The translations under genes were made by a program, and so were the position numbers. The notes beneath the pieces were generated by a model. That model saw only the letters and a list, made by a program, of their open reading frames with translations, searched no databases and had not been told where the DNA came from. Shown piece after piece: positions 26,806-36,859 of a stretch of DNA of 64,000 nt; the first letter of the stretch is position 1; every line of letters begins with the position of its first letter. Source of the stretch: Nocardia pseudovaccinii NBRC 100343 (GTDB lineage Bacteria > Actinomycetota > Actinomycetes > Mycobacteriales > Mycobacteriaceae); contig NZ_BDBY01000096.1 in the NCBI RefSeq assembly GCF_001613225.1, forward strand, positions 1-64,000, given 5' to 3'.

Positions 26806-29800
26806 CTACAGCAGTCCACGCAACCGCAGATCGCTGACGTACTTGTCGATGAGCGCGCGAGTCAGATGCGGAATATCATGCTCGACACCGACTTTCGCGC
26901 CTTGCACGGCAGCGGTGAAACCCTTTGCCGGAATGACGGCGCCACGGACCGGCCGACCGGGTCGGCTGTAGGCGTGCAGCAGCGGTAGCAGCGAGGCCTG
27001 GCGCTGTTTCTCGGGAAGGCCGCGCAGCGCGGTCTCGAATCGGCGCAACCATTCCTGATAGTCGTCGATCCGCCGGATCGGGTGGCCGGATTCGATGAGC
27101 CAGTCGACGAATTCGTCGAGGGAGATGCCGTCGTCATGCGGATTCAGGACGTCGAAGCTGTGGAAATCTGTGCGCGCCGCGACGCCGACGGCGGTGATCG
27201 CCTCGGCGGTGAAATCGACGGGCAGACCGTCGTAGTGGGCACGTCGGCGCTTGCCGTCGTCATCGGTCTCGTAGAACGAATACGGGGCGATGCCAGTGGC
27301 CACCAGACTGAGCAGCAGCCGGGTGAACATATCCGGAACGTTGAGCTGGCCAGCGTATCGACTGTGCGCCAGGATCATATCGGATCGGAAGACGGCGACC
27401 GGAAGTCCGCACAGGTCGTGCGCTTCCCGCAGCAGGACCTCTCCCGCCCATTTGCTGTTGCCGTAGCCGTTGGCGTAGCTGTCGTCGATGGCACGCGTGG
27501 GGCTGATTTCGCGGATGTCGCCGTCCTCCTCGAAGGACGATGGCTGAATCCGGTCGGCGACGGCCACGGTGGACAAATACGTGACGGGCTTGATTCGCGT
27601 GGTGATTGCCAGGCGGATGAGTTCCGCGGTACCGACGACATTGGGGCCGAACAGCTGGTCGTAGGGCAGGACATGGTTGACCAGCGCGGCGGGATGCACG
27701 ATCAGATCGACGGTGTCGGCCAGCCGATGCCAGGTCGCATCGTCCAGGCCGAGATTCGGCTCGCCGATATCACCGGGCAGCACTTCGAGGCGGCGGGCCG
27801 CCAGCTCGCGGTAGTGCCGCAGCAGGTCCGGATCACCGCTGTCGAAGGCATCGTCGAGCCGTTTCCGCGCTGCCGCGGCGTCTTTGCCGCGGATGATGCA
27901 GACGAGCGTGCCGTCCGTCTTCTCGAGTCGCTCGAGCCATTCCAGGCACAGGAAGCGGCCGAGGTAGCCGTTGGCACCGGTCAGCAGCACCGTCTGTGTC
28001 TCGGTCGTGTGCGGGAGAGTCGTCGCGGCGGACAGTGTTTGCGCGTCGATGAACTTGTCCAGTGTCAATTCATCGGCACGCGCGACGCCGCCGTGGGTAT
28101 GGACCGCGGCGAAGGTAGGCCGGATCGCGCCGGACCCCTGTGCCGCCTCGACATACTCCGCCAACTCGCGCAATCCGTTGGCCGGGCTGACGATAACGCC
28201 CACCGGTACCTCGACGGCGAAGATATCGCGCAGTAGATTCGAAAATGACAGCGCGGAGAGGGAATCGCCGCCGAGATCGGTGAAATGCGCGTCCGGTCGC
28301 AGATCGGTTGTCGCACAACCGAGCAATGCCTGTGCGGCTCGGCTCACGGTTTCCAGAACCGGCAGGTCGGCGGCTTCGCGACGCAGTGCGAGCAGTTCGT
28401 TCGCCTGCCCTTCGGCCAGTTCGGTGTACAGCTGCTGCAGCCGCCGGCCGTAGCGCTCGATCAGCTTGGGACGCAACAACTTGCCGATACCGGAGAGCAG
28501 ACCGTTTTCGGTGGTGAAACGTTCGGTTTCGATGAGGAAATCGCGCGGGATCTCGTACGACTGGAGATCGGCCTCGTTGGCGATGCGCTGCAGTGAATCA
28601 CTCAGTGCCGCTTTTGGATCGGCGCTGCGAAGCGTCTCGTCGGTCGGGACGATCACCGCGAGCAGGTAGGCGCGCTCACTGCTGCCGTATACGAAGATCT
28701 GCTCGAGCAGCGGGCTGCTGGCATATACGGCTTCCAGGTGTGCGACCGCGACGAATTCGCCTTGGGAAAGCTTCAGCACATTATTGCGACGGTCGAGGTA
28801 GACGAGTTCATCTGCTCCGAGTTCGGCCACGACGTCACCGGTCCGGTAGAACCCGTCCGCGTCGAAGATTTCCGCGGTGACCTCGGGACGCTTGTAGTAC
28901 CCGGGAATCATGGTGCTGGTCTTCAGCAGCAGCTCACCGCGCGGATGCGGCTGGTCGGTACCGAAATATCCCAGCTCCGGCACGTCCACCAGCTTGTAGT
29001 CGAGCACAGGTGGACGGTGGATCACATTGTCGACCATGATGGCGCCGCCCGCCTCGGTCGAACCGTAGCCATCGTGCAGGTCCATATCGATGACCGATTC
29101 CATGAATGTCTTCATTTCGGCGGCCAGTGGCGCACTGCCGACGATGGGCGATAGGAATCGGCCGCCCAGGAAGTCCTCGCGCAGTTCGGTTTTCACCGCA
29201 CGGTCGAGTTCAGCGCGATCGATGCCCGGTTCGGCGCGACGCTCCATTTCGCTCTGATAGCGCTGGAAGACCATATCGCACACGCGTGGCACGAAGAACA
29301 TCTCGGTCGGCCGGACGAGGCCGATATCCTCGAAAAGCGTCGATATATCGCTCTTGGCCGTGAAATACGCGGTGCCGCCGCGGGCCAGCACGCCGTAGAG
29401 CGACATGCGTCCGGCCATATGGCTCATCGGCATATAGTTCAGGCCGATTCCCCCGACCTCCGGCTGGGCCAACCACATCGCGGTTACCAACCGGCTGGTG
29501 TACATCGCGCCCTTGGGGGTTCCGGTGCTGCCGGAGGTGTAGATCAGCAGCTCCAGAGCGTCGTCGTCGGGTACGAACAGCGGTGCGGGCGGCAGGGTAC
29601 GGCCGCGTTCGAGTACCGACTCCAGCGATTCCACCACTATCGGAGTGTTCGCCAGGCGGTCGCGGGCGGATTCGAATGCGTCGCGCTGATCATCGTCCTC
29701 GGGGTGGTAATCGAAGACCACGAGACGTTCCGGCGTCGGGCCCGCGAGGACGCATTCCACTGCGGTAGTGAGGTTTTCGGGGGTCGCGGCGAGGATGCGT

Positions 29801-30285
29801 GGTTCGGTCTCGGCAATGATCGCCGACACTTGCTTCGGTGCCGCACCTGCCTGCAGCGGCACGGCGACCGCGCCGAGATACAGACAGGCCAGATCGAGCG
29901 TGGTGTAGTCGCCGCTGGTGAAGCCGAGTGTCGCGATGAAGTCGCCCGCTTTGATGGGGTTGTCGGGATTGTGATGCCAGGCTGCGGCGATCGCACCGAC
30001 GCGCGCCCACAATTCGCCGTAAGTGATGGTGGCGAATTCGGGCTGCGGTCGCAGCGTGCGCCGCCCGGACTCGTCCGCGGTGGGTTCGAGGACCCGGTGC
30101 CCGAGCGCGGGGCGATCGGCATAGGCCGCCGCGACCGTCGCCACGATCTGTGATGGCCGCATTCCGGGTTCTCGGATCGCGGCGAAAGTCTCCGGTTTCG
30201 GTCGCGCGTTGCGAATGTCCGGATAGGTGGCATACAGGTCGGCGATGCGATTCATGACCTGTTCCATCCGCGTATCAATAATCAT
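26806..30285 (-). CDS. car: Carboxylic acid reductase
   Basis: The 1159-residue protein has the full CAR architecture: an adenylation domain ([14 protein letters not shown] near residue 250, [18 protein letters not shown]), a phosphopantetheine carrier site ([13 protein letters not shown], Ser near 674) and an NADPH-dependent reductase domain ([18 protein letters not shown] near 767, [14 protein letters not shown] near 943). It reduces a carboxylic acid to the aldehyde using ATP and NADPH, and needs a phosphopantetheinyl transferase, which is not in this window. AAGGAGG is 6 nt upstream of ATG 30285. It converges on the BVMO-SDR-TetR operon. Length matches Nocardia CARs (about 1170 aa). Confidence 0.95.
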   Translation of the reverse strand: MIIDTRMEQVMNRIADLYATYPDIRNARPKPETFAAIREPGMRPSQIVATVAAAYADRPALGHRVLEPTADESGRRTLRPQPEFATITYGELWARVGAIAAAWHHNPDNPIKAGDFIATLGFTSGDYTTLDLACLYLGAVAVPLQAGAAPKQVSAIIAETEPRILAATPENLTTAVECVLAGPTPERLVVFDYHPEDDDQRDAFESARDRLANTPIVVESLESVLERGRTLPPAPLFVPDDDALELLIYTSGSTGTPKGAMYTSRLVTAMWLAQPEVGGIGLNYMPMSHMAGRMSLYGVLARGGTAYFTAKSDISTLFEDIGLVRPTEMFFVPRVCDMVFQRYQSEMERRAEPGIDRAELDRAVKTELREDFLGGRFLSPIVGSAPLAAEMKTFMESVIDMDLHDGYGSTEAGGAIMVDNVIHRPPVLDYKLVDVPELGYFGTDQPHPRGELLLKTSTMIPGYYKRPEVTAEIFDADGFYRTGDVVAELGADELVYLDRRNNVLKLSQGEFVAVAHLEAVYASSPLLEQIFVYGSSERAYLLAVIVPTDETLRSADPKAALSDSLQRIANEADLQSYEIPRDFLIETERFTTENGLLSGIGKLLRPKLIERYGRRLQQLYTELAEGQANELLALRREAADLPVLETVSRAAQALLGCATTDLRPDAHFTDLGGDSLSALSFSNLLRDIFAVEVPVGVIVSPANGLRELAEYVEAAQGSGAIRPTFAAVHTHGGVARADELTLDKFIDAQTLSAATTLPHTTETQTVLLTGANGYLGRFLCLEWLERLEKTDGTLVCIIRGKDAAAARKRLDDAFDSGDPDLLRHYRELAARRLEVLPGDIGEPNLGLDDATWHRLADTVDLIVHPAALVNHVLPYDQLFGPNVVGTAELIRLAITTRIKPVTYLSTVAVADRIQPSSFEEDGDIREISPTRAIDDSYANGYGNSKWAGEVLLREAHDLCGLPVAVFRSDMILAHSRYAGQLNVPDMFTRLLLSLVATGIAPYSFYETDDDGKRRRAHYDGLPVDFTAEAITAVGVAARTDFHSFDVLNPHDDGISLDEFVDWLIESGHPIRRIDDYQEWLRRFETALRGLPEKQRQASLLPLLHAYSRPGRPVRGAVIPAKGFTAAVQGAKVGVEHDIPHLTRALIDKYVSDLRLRGLL

Positions 30286-30360
30286 GGCCAGCCTCCTTCG
30301 ATCGCATGTCGACCGTCGGTTGTTCTGTTCAGATTGAAGACGCCTGTATCCAGTAACACG

Positions 30361-30373
30361 TTAGCCTGGCTAA
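30361..30373. promoter_or_regulatory. Inverted repeat upstream of the CAR gene
   Basis: TTAGCC, T, GGCTAA is a perfect 6-bp inverted repeat in the 166 bp between the divergent CAR and deformylase genes, 76 nt before the CAR start. It may be an operator for CAR expression. It does not resemble the BVMO-operon palindrome, so a different regulator would act. Confidence 0.4.
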
Positions 30374-30451
30374 ATATTCCAGGGCGGCCCATATTCGACA
30401 ACGGGCCTGGCCATATCATTGCGCCGCGCGGCGCTTTGCGATGCTGAAACC

Positions 30452-31075
30452 ATGACGATCCCGCTTCCCGATCTCGTCGAGACGCTGCTCGGTGGTCCAC
30501 TCTCCATTGTCAGCGCGGGCGATCCGGTGCTGCGCACGCCCGCGGCGCGCTACGACGGACAGCTGACGCAGGCTCAATTGGACCGCTTGGTGTGGGCTAT
30601 GCGGGAGACGATGCGTGCCGCGCCCGGTGTCGGACTGGCTGCCCCACAGGTCGGGATACCGCTGCGGCTGGCCGTGCTGGAGGATCCGGCCGAAGTGACC
30701 GACGAGGTGCGCGCGGTTCGCGAGCGAGTCCCGCTACCGTTCCGAGTTCTGGTCAACCCGACCTACGAACCCATCGGCGACGCCCACGCGGCATTCTTCG
30801 AGGGCTGCCTGAGCGTTCCGGGCTGGCAGGCCGTCGTCGCGCGCCACGCCCGCGTGCGCCTACGCGGCCAGGACGAACGCGGCCGCGAGTTGGACGAGGA
30901 AGTCTCCGGCTGGCCCGCCCGCATCGTCCAGCACGAAACCGACCACCTCGACGGCACCCTCTACATCGATCGCGCCATCACCCGCTCCCTGACCTCCGCC
31001 CAGAACCTGAACGACCGCTGGCCCCAACCAACCCCTTCGGCCGCGGCCGAGGCCATGGGCTTCGACTTGCCCTGA
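30452..31075 (+). CDS. def: Peptide deformylase
   Basis: All three catalytic motifs are present: GVGLAAPQVG (about residue 59), EGCLSVPG with the metal Cys (about 117) and QHETDHLDG with two metal His and the catalytic Glu (about 160). The enzyme removes the formyl group from nascent proteins. The 207-residue length fits actinobacterial PDF. I chose ATG 30452 (MTIPLPDL); an earlier TTG at 30419 lacks support. No strong ribosome site is visible. A hairpin follows 11 nt after the stop. Whether this is the only def gene cannot be judged. Confidence 0.92.
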   Translation: MTIPLPDLVETLLGGPLSIVSAGDPVLRTPAARYDGQLTQAQLDRLVWAMRETMRAAPGVGLAAPQVGIPLRLAVLEDPAEVTDEVRAVRERVPLPFRVLVNPTYEPIGDAHAAFFEGCLSVPGWQAVVARHARVRLRGQDERGRELDEEVSGWPARIVQHETDHLDGTLYIDRAITRSLTSAQNLNDRWPQPTPSAAAEAMGFDLP

Positions 31076-31086
31076 GCTCGCGCCTC

Positions 31087-31109
31087 CTCGACGAGCTCAT
31101 TTCGTCGAG
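31087..31109 (+). terminator. Hairpin terminator after def
   Basis: CTCGACGA, a 7-nt loop, TCGTCGAG forms a perfect 8-bp stem 11 nt beyond the def stop. There is no U-tract, as is usual for actinobacterial hairpin terminators. Confidence 0.5.
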
Positions 31110-31196
31110 CGCGACGTGCAATTCGCGCACCAGGGCGTCGCAACCATGTGCGGCGTCGGTGTCGTCGAGCCACGGCCGATGGAAGCATCGTTCGCC

Positions 31197-31712
31197 CTAT
31201 GCTCGAGGCTGCGCGGGCCGATAATCGAGCCAAAGCTTGGTCGCTGGAACCGCGACGAGGATGAGCGTGATAATCGCTGGTGTCTGGACGACAAGCGTGG
31301 CCAGTATCGAAGGACCGACTTTCACTCGGACCGTGCTGTCATCTCCGAAACCGGCAATTGCCATATACGCGAGCATGATCCAGCCGACCGAAATGTTGGT
31401 GATGCACGCTGCCAGCACAAGCGACCGGCCCTGAGGCCTTCTGCGGAACAGCTGGACCGCGCCCACGGCCAGCAGGACTCCGACAGCAAGCCCGAAGAGA
31501 CCGATGAGGGCGATCGTCGGCTTGAACCAAGTTGGCCACTCGCCGTCGAGGTCGGCATCGGCTGGAGTCGATCCGATGATCAAGACCGCGAGAATGACTC
31601 CGAACAGATGTGATGCGGCACCGAGGCAGGCCGATACACCTGCTGTGAGAGCAGTGAAGCCCCGGGGCGGATTGCCGGAAAGCTGTTGAGGTGTTGCCGA
31701 ATCAAGTTTCAT
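31197..31712 (-). CDS. Four-helix membrane protein
   Basis: The 171-aa product has four hydrophobic segments (around ASHLFGVILAVLIIG, TIALIGLFGLAVGVLLAVGA, LVLAACITNISVGWIMLAYM, ILATLVVQTPAIITLILVAV). An acidic loop follows the first segment, and the C-terminus is short and basic. No family is recognised. I chose ATG 31712 (MKLDSATP), with GAGGGGGG just upstream at very short spacing. It is divergent from the ECF sigma gene, with about 105 bp between them, so the sigma factor could control it; no promoter repeat confirms this. Confidence 0.7.
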   Translation of the reverse strand: MKLDSATPQQLSGNPPRGFTALTAGVSACLGAASHLFGVILAVLIIGSTPADADLDGEWPTWFKPTIALIGLFGLAVGVLLAVGAVQLFRRRPQGRSLVLAACITNISVGWIMLAYMAIAGFGDDSTVRVKVGPSILATLVVQTPAIITLILVAVPATKLWLDYRPAQPRA

Positions 31713-31817
31713 ACCCCCCTCAACCCCGGGAGGGCGCAAAGGGTTGTGCCGATTTCGAACCCAACCTTTTCGTGCACATTTCTGTTGTAGTCGAGTAGGA
31801 CACGGAAGGCGGTTCAG

Positions 31818-32483
31818 ATGAGCACCACAGACGATGGCGGCTGGGTTCGTGACGTTGCGCTCATCGCGCTACTGGGCGCGGTGCTGCAGGACTGTGCGCG
31901 AGAACCGCTGTCATTGCTCGCGAGCGCTCCCCAGACGTCGGTGATTCGGATCGGGCGGGGCGGCGCTGATTCGGCGCGGCCGTTCGATGAACTGCTCATC
32001 GAGGCATACGAATCGACCAAGGACATGCTGTTGGCTTCGGTGACAAAACAGGTCGGGAGCCGCACCGACGCGGAAGATATCGTCCAGACCGCGTTCATGC
32101 GCGTCTACGCCGCGCGTCCCGATATCTCCGACGCCGAGGAATTGCGCCGCTACATCTGGACCGCCGCAAAGAATCTGACCCGCGACACGTGGCGGCGAGC
32201 CGCGAACGAACGCGACCGTGTCGATCCCGACGGCGAAACCCGGATCGCCCAGCTGGCAGACAGTGCCGGACTCGCCTTCGACGATGTGATCGCGTTGCGG
32301 CACACACTGATCGCCGCGTTGAACGCCGTGCCCGCCCGCGAGCGCCAAGCAGTAGTCGTGCGCGCCTTCGAGGGAAACACCTATGCCGAAACAGCCGCGA
32401 TCATGGGCGTGGGAGACGGGACCGTGAAGGCCTACGTGCACGCGGCGCTCAAACGGCTCCGGGCGAACATCGAAGCAGCTTGA
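31818..32483 (+). CDS. ECF-type RNA polymerase sigma factor
   Basis: The 221-residue product has sigma region 2 (FDELLIEAYESTKDMLLASV, RTDAEDIVQTAFMRVYAARP, IWTAAKNLTRDTWRRAANE) and region 4 (RERQAVVVRAFEGNTYAETA, GDGTVKAYVHAALKRLR). An unusual N-terminal extension of about 60 residues precedes region 2. No anti-sigma gene is adjacent in the same direction. The gene converges on the trypsin/STAND gene with a 27-bp gap, and is divergent from a four-helix membrane protein that could serve as, or be controlled with, an anti-sigma partner. That link is inference. Confidence 0.85.
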   Translation: MSTTDDGGWVRDVALIALLGAVLQDCAREPLSLLASAPQTSVIRIGRGGADSARPFDELLIEAYESTKDMLLASVTKQVGSRTDAEDIVQTAFMRVYAARPDISDAEELRRYIWTAAKNLTRDTWRRAANERDRVDPDGETRIAQLADSAGLAFDDVIALRHTLIAALNAVPARERQAVVVRAFEGNTYAETAAIMGVGDGTVKAYVHAALKRLRANIEAA

Positions 32484-32510
32484 TACACAAGCGAATTCAA
32501 CGCTCGCGCA

Positions 32511-35500
32511 TCAGCCACACGGCGGCTTGCTGTCGACGCCGCGCGGAAGCTTGTCGCGTTCGGCATCGGTGTAATCGCGATTGCTGATCGCGCACAGCCG
32601 TTCCTGAATATTGTTGCGGTCGAGGTTGATCCGGATCGGACCCTGGTCGGACAGACCGATCAGCGTCGTTCCGATCAGCTTCCAAACCATGGTGGACCCG
32701 GGCACGGTGAACTTCGTGCTGGTCCCTGTGCGCGTGTCCCACGCTTCGACTTCGGATTTTTTGCCGAGCACGACAAGACCATCCGCTGACCATCCAGCGA
32801 CAACGGAGTCGGGCGGTACCGGCGGTATGTCCAACTTCGCGGCCTCGCCAGTGGCGGTGTTCCAGCGGAACAACGAACCCGAGTCGTCCTGGACCAGCGC
32901 ATCGGCCTGCCCAGGATTCATATGGACACTCACCACACGTCTACCCTGCGGAACGAACGAGCGAACCAGCGCGCCGCTCTCGAGATTCCACACCTGCAGC
33001 GACGCGGTGGCGACGTTGACAACAACAGAGTCTGGCGACGCGTAACCGACGAGGGTCGACGCTTTCGCGGAAGTCCGCAAATCCTCGAGGTTCTCGCTGA
33101 GCGGGACCTGACCGCCGATCTGTCGACCGTCGCCGATGCGCCAGCGCGTGATGGCTCCCGCGAACAATGCGGCCACTTCGTCGTCGTCGCGAATGGCGAA
33201 GGTTATGAAGGATAGATCTGCCGGATCCAAACCCGGGGGCGTCGGGAGTTGTAAGCGAGCTATCTCGTCGAAGGCAGGCATGAGCACAACGGCGGCTTTC
33301 GAAGAGCCGGTGAACATCAGGGCATGGCGCCCGTCGGGAGTGAAAGCCAGCATCGCGTGTGGCCAGACCCGAAGGGTGAAACCGGGCAGGCTGTAGAGAA
33401 GCCGCACCGAATTCAGGTCGATGACCTCGAACGTCTCACCGCGATCGCTCGCGGCATAACGGCCGTCGGGACTCCACAGGGACGTGACATAGTCGGGCGC
33501 GATCTCAGGCCAATCAGGGTTGAACTCTGCTGCCGCCCGGTATCGCTCGATGCCGCCACCCGTCGCATAGATCAACTGCGGACCGGCCGAGGTGAGGTGT
33601 ACCGCGGGGGCGGCCTCGTTGGAGCTGCGTCGAACCTGGACCTGATACACGAGTCCAGTCGCAAGGTGAACAAGCTTTGCGATCCCGAACGCATCCCTGC
33701 TTTCGCCGGAATATTCGATCGCGAATTGTCCTGTCCTGTCGAGCTGGAGCGATTGACAGGTGCCGAGCCGCACCCCGCGAAGCTGCGCGCCGTCAGCGCC
33801 GCGGATGATCAGGGTCTTCGCGTCATCGGCGCATTCTGTGGTCAGGCCGTCGGGTGTGACGTCGCGCCCTCGCCATTCACCAACTGGCCGACCGCTTCTC
33901 AGGTCGTAAATGACATGGTGTTCCTTGAAATCGACGTCCGTCTCCGAAAGCCACACGGTTTGATTCCCGGAGTCGACCCGTGCGACCGTCCGTGTCGCCA
34001 TGCCATCGGCAGGAATGTCCTGAAGCCGTCGAGGCTGTCCGGACAGGTCATATCTTTCGACCACATCGGGATCGCCGAAATAGGTGCCATAGTCTCGCTT
34101 CGGATCGACAGAAATGAACAACTGTCTGCCATCCTCGGAGAACCTTGCGACGAGCGCCTTACTTCCCACAACATCCGCACCGGCGGGCCGAACAGAGACG
34201 GGACCGGATCGAGTCGGCACGTCCCACAGCGCGATGCCGCCACGATTGTCCAGGACCGCCAGTTTGCCGCCATCAGGGCTCAGGCGCACGCCGATGACAC
34301 TCGGCCCCGTGGCCACCCGCCACGGCGACGGCGGTCCGGTGAGAAATCCCGTCCAGACCGTGACATTGCCGTTCGATTCGGCAGTTGCCAAGACCGACGT
34401 ATCGGCGCTGAAGTCCGCTGTCGTCACATTGGACCAAAGGTCGTTGTACGCGGCCTCCAATGAGCCGAGCCGAACCTGCTCGAGCAGCTGACCCGCTCGA
34501 ACGTCCGCATTGTCCGGAGCGAATCTTCCTGCGGCTTGCGCGAATTGGAGAGCCCTGGACGGATCGGTGTTACCGAGCACTTCGGATTGCTGAGCGAGGT
34601 TGATTCCCGCTTGCTCCCGCAATTGGGCCGTCCGGGCCTGGCTGGTCCGATAGGCGACGACTGCGGCGCTGGAGGCGACCAGGGCGAGTACGGCGACCAC
34701 CGCGGTGACGGTCCACAATCGCCGCACCTCGCGTCGGCGGAGGCGGCGGGACGCGGCGATGTACAGCCGGTGCGCTGCAGGGATTTCAGGTTTGCGCTTG
34801 TCGACCCATTCGAGCGCATCCTCCAGCGTCTTGCCGTGCAACAGCGCGCCGTTGTCGTGCGCTGACAGCTCCCACTTCTGGCGGTCCTGCTCCAATCGCT
34901 GTTGCCAGGCACGGAAGTCGCGGTCGTCCTGCAGCCAGCCGCGCAGCCGCGACCAGTTGTCGATGAGGGCCTGGTGCGCCAGTTCTACGATGTCGGTTCC
35001 CTGCGCGTCCCGGCCGACGACGACCAGCCGGTCACGCGCCAATCGTCCAGCGACACTGCGCAGTTCGGGGAAATCACCCATCGACACCACGGACCGGACG
35101 AAACCCGCTCCGCTGGACGCGGGTGCGGCGAGCAGCTTCAGTAGGCGCCGCACGTCGAATTCCTCGACCGGATCGGTGAACTGGGCCAGCACCTGCTCAG
35201 CGCGGTCGGTGAAGAAACCCGTTGCGCGGCCGACTTTTTCGTAATCATCGATGGTCAGAGACGCGCTGCCGCGCCGATCCCACAGTTGCGTCAGAGTCGA
35301 CTCGAGCAGTGGCAGCGCACCCGGCTCGCCCACCGTGTCGTCGATTAGACGCTCGACCAGCGCGGGCTGCAGATCGACGCCAGGCGCACGGGTCGCGGGC
35401 CGCTGGATGGCGTCGCGGAGCTGGTCACGGCCCATCGGCGCCAGCGCCACCGTCGCCCCGTCGAGAAAGCTGGCGAGTTCCGCGTCGATCAGGTTGTTCA

Positions 35501-36668
35501 GCGCATCCCACCGCAACGTGAGCAGAATTCTGATGTGCCCCTCGGTATCGGCGCGGGTGAGCTCCATCAGCCATTGCAGTACCGCACGTGCCCGCTCCGG
35601 GGCGGTCGCGGCCAGATCCTCGAATTGATCCGCGAAGAGCACCAAGCCCTCCGGCGGCACGCGCTCGAGCAGTCGCGCCACCGAGTCGTCGTCGGTACCC
35701 GACTCCCGCGCCGCCTGTTCCGCCAGCAGTGTCGAGAGCGCGCCGTCGTCCGGAAAATCGAATCGTGGCGCCACCGCTCGGACGACCGGCGTGGCCGCCT
35801 CGCCCGGCGACACCTCGCCAGCGAGCCGGAAGGTCGCGATCTGCCTCCCCTGCGCCCGGAGCCGGGGAATCACCCCGGCTCGGATGAGCGACGATTTGCC
35901 GGTGCCCGACGGTCCGGCCACCGCGACGAGCGGTCGCTGCCGCAGTGCTGCCGACACCCGCTCGATGTCGTCGTCTCGACCGTAGAAGTAGTCCGCGTGT
36001 TCCTCGTCGAACGGCTCCAGCCCACGGTAGGGATTGGGGACGAATGAGGGGTCGATACCGAGCACGTCGGCAATCGGGATCATGAACGCCGTCCCGGTGT
36101 ACCCACGCGGGTCGGCAACCGCCGCCATCCCCACTACCGCGTCTGTTCCGCTGTCCCACACCGGCGCACCGCTGAACCCCCGCGTGATCGGCTGACCGCC
36201 GACCCGCTGCAACTGCAGCCAGCCGGTGCCCTGCCGTTCCCGGAACTCACCCGACGCCCAGACGCCATCGGGCAACTCCGCCGGAAAGCCGAACATCCGG
36301 AACTCGCGCCCCCACGGGTCATTGGCACGCCAAAACGGCGGCGGCGCAACCGAATCGCTGATGGCGTCGTCCAGCTCCAGGATCGCGATATCTCCCCGGC
36401 CGTCCTCGGCGATCGGTGACCACCGGCGCACCCGCGCGCGCTGCGGCCCGGCCGATGACAGCAACGGAAAGTCGACCGCCACAACCGAGTCCGGCGGCCG
36501 CAGGTCATTCGGATCGGCGCCGGTCGCGTACGCGACCACGTGCGCGCACGTCGCGACGATGTTCGGGCCCACCAGGTACCCCGCGCCGACGACCTGACCC
36601 GTGGTCGTGCGGATCCGCACATGCGCCGAGCCGAATCGAGCGACAGCGCTCGAACCACCTGCAGTCAT
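32511..36668 (-). CDS. Trypsin-like protease / nSTAND ATPase / WD40 protein
   Basis: The 1385-residue protein combines four parts. A trypsin-like domain has His in VATCAHVVAY (about 43), Asp in GRGDIAILELD (about 91) and Ser in TRGFSGAPVW (about 165). A conserved NPYRGLEPFDEEHADYFYGR linker leads to a STAND NTPase with Walker A VAGPSGTGKSSLIRAG (about 258) and Walker B VLFADQFEDL (about 344). A transmembrane-like helix lies near 659 (VTAVVAVLALVASSAAVVAY), followed by a degenerate beta-propeller to the C-terminus. Such nSTAND1 proteins are proposed conflict or stress sensors in which ATP-driven assembly triggers an effector, here the protease. ATG 36668 (MTAGGSSA) has AGAGGGGG upstream. Confidence 0.88.
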   Translation of the reverse strand: MTAGGSSAVARFGSAHVRIRTTTGQVVGAGYLVGPNIVATCAHVVAYATGADPNDLRPPDSVVAVDFPLLSSAGPQRARVRRWSPIAEDGRGDIAILELDDAISDSVAPPPFWRANDPWGREFRMFGFPAELPDGVWASGEFRERQGTGWLQLQRVGGQPITRGFSGAPVWDSGTDAVVGMAAVADPRGYTGTAFMIPIADVLGIDPSFVPNPYRGLEPFDEEHADYFYGRDDDIERVSAALRQRPLVAVAGPSGTGKSSLIRAGVIPRLRAQGRQIATFRLAGEVSPGEAATPVVRAVAPRFDFPDDGALSTLLAEQAARESGTDDDSVARLLERVPPEGLVLFADQFEDLAATAPERARAVLQWLMELTRADTEGHIRILLTLRWDALNNLIDAELASFLDGATVALAPMGRDQLRDAIQRPATRAPGVDLQPALVERLIDDTVGEPGALPLLESTLTQLWDRRGSASLTIDDYEKVGRATGFFTDRAEQVLAQFTDPVEEFDVRRLLKLLAAPASSGAGFVRSVVSMGDFPELRSVAGRLARDRLVVVGRDAQGTDIVELAHQALIDNWSRLRGWLQDDRDFRAWQQRLEQDRQKWELSAHDNGALLHGKTLEDALEWVDKRKPEIPAAHRLYIAASRRLRRREVRRLWTVTAVVAVLALVASSAAVVAYRTSQARTAQLREQAGINLAQQSEVLGNTDPSRALQFAQAAGRFAPDNADVRAGQLLEQVRLGSLEAAYNDLWSNVTTADFSADTSVLATAESNGNVTVWTGFLTGPPSPWRVATGPSVIGVRLSPDGGKLAVLDNRGGIALWDVPTRSGPVSVRPAGADVVGSKALVARFSEDGRQLFISVDPKRDYGTYFGDPDVVERYDLSGQPRRLQDIPADGMATRTVARVDSGNQTVWLSETDVDFKEHHVIYDLRSGRPVGEWRGRDVTPDGLTTECADDAKTLIIRGADGAQLRGVRLGTCQSLQLDRTGQFAIEYSGESRDAFGIAKLVHLATGLVYQVQVRRSSNEAAPAVHLTSAGPQLIYATGGGIERYRAAAEFNPDWPEIAPDYVTSLWSPDGRYAASDRGETFEVIDLNSVRLLYSLPGFTLRVWPHAMLAFTPDGRHALMFTGSSKAAVVLMPAFDEIARLQLPTPPGLDPADLSFITFAIRDDDEVAALFAGAITRWRIGDGRQIGGQVPLSENLEDLRTSAKASTLVGYASPDSVVVNVATASLQVWNLESGALVRSFVPQGRRVVSVHMNPGQADALVQDDSGSLFRWNTATGEAAKLDIPPVPPDSVVAGWSADGLVVLGKKSEVEAWDTRTGTSTKFTVPGSTMVWKLIGTTLIGLSDQGPIRINLDRNNIQERLCAISNRDYTDAERDKLPRGVDSKPPCG

Positions 36669-36787
36669 GGTCCCCCTCTCTGTGCCCGAACGAACATATC
36701 CCGGCACACCAGAGCTCGAGATCGAAAGCGATATCGTCGGTGTATATCTCGCCGCGCTTCGACGGCCTCTCAGCGGCCGCCGGTCGC

Positions 36788-36818
36788 TATCCAGGTGTTG
36801 CCAGTACCAGTGTTATCG
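36788..36818. promoter_or_regulatory. Probable operator of the MFS gene
   Basis: It matches 11266-11296 in both blocks, TATCCAGGTG and CCAGTACCAGT, with the same spacing. It lies 41 nt before the MFS start, at promoter distance, and may be bound by the XRE/MmyB regulator encoded at 10334-11236. TACTGG downstream forms an inverted partner for CCAGTA within it. Confidence 0.6.
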
Positions 36819-36859
36819 GACTCCTGTTACTGGTGTCGGATCGGTTGCAAGCTCATGAG

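Noticed and set aside
29419-30153. 244-codon plus-strand frame
   Set aside because: Mirror of the CAR adenylation domain.
26806-30285. Non-ribosomal peptide synthetase
   Set aside because: There is no condensation domain; the A-T-R order, reductase type and length are those of carboxylic acid reductase.
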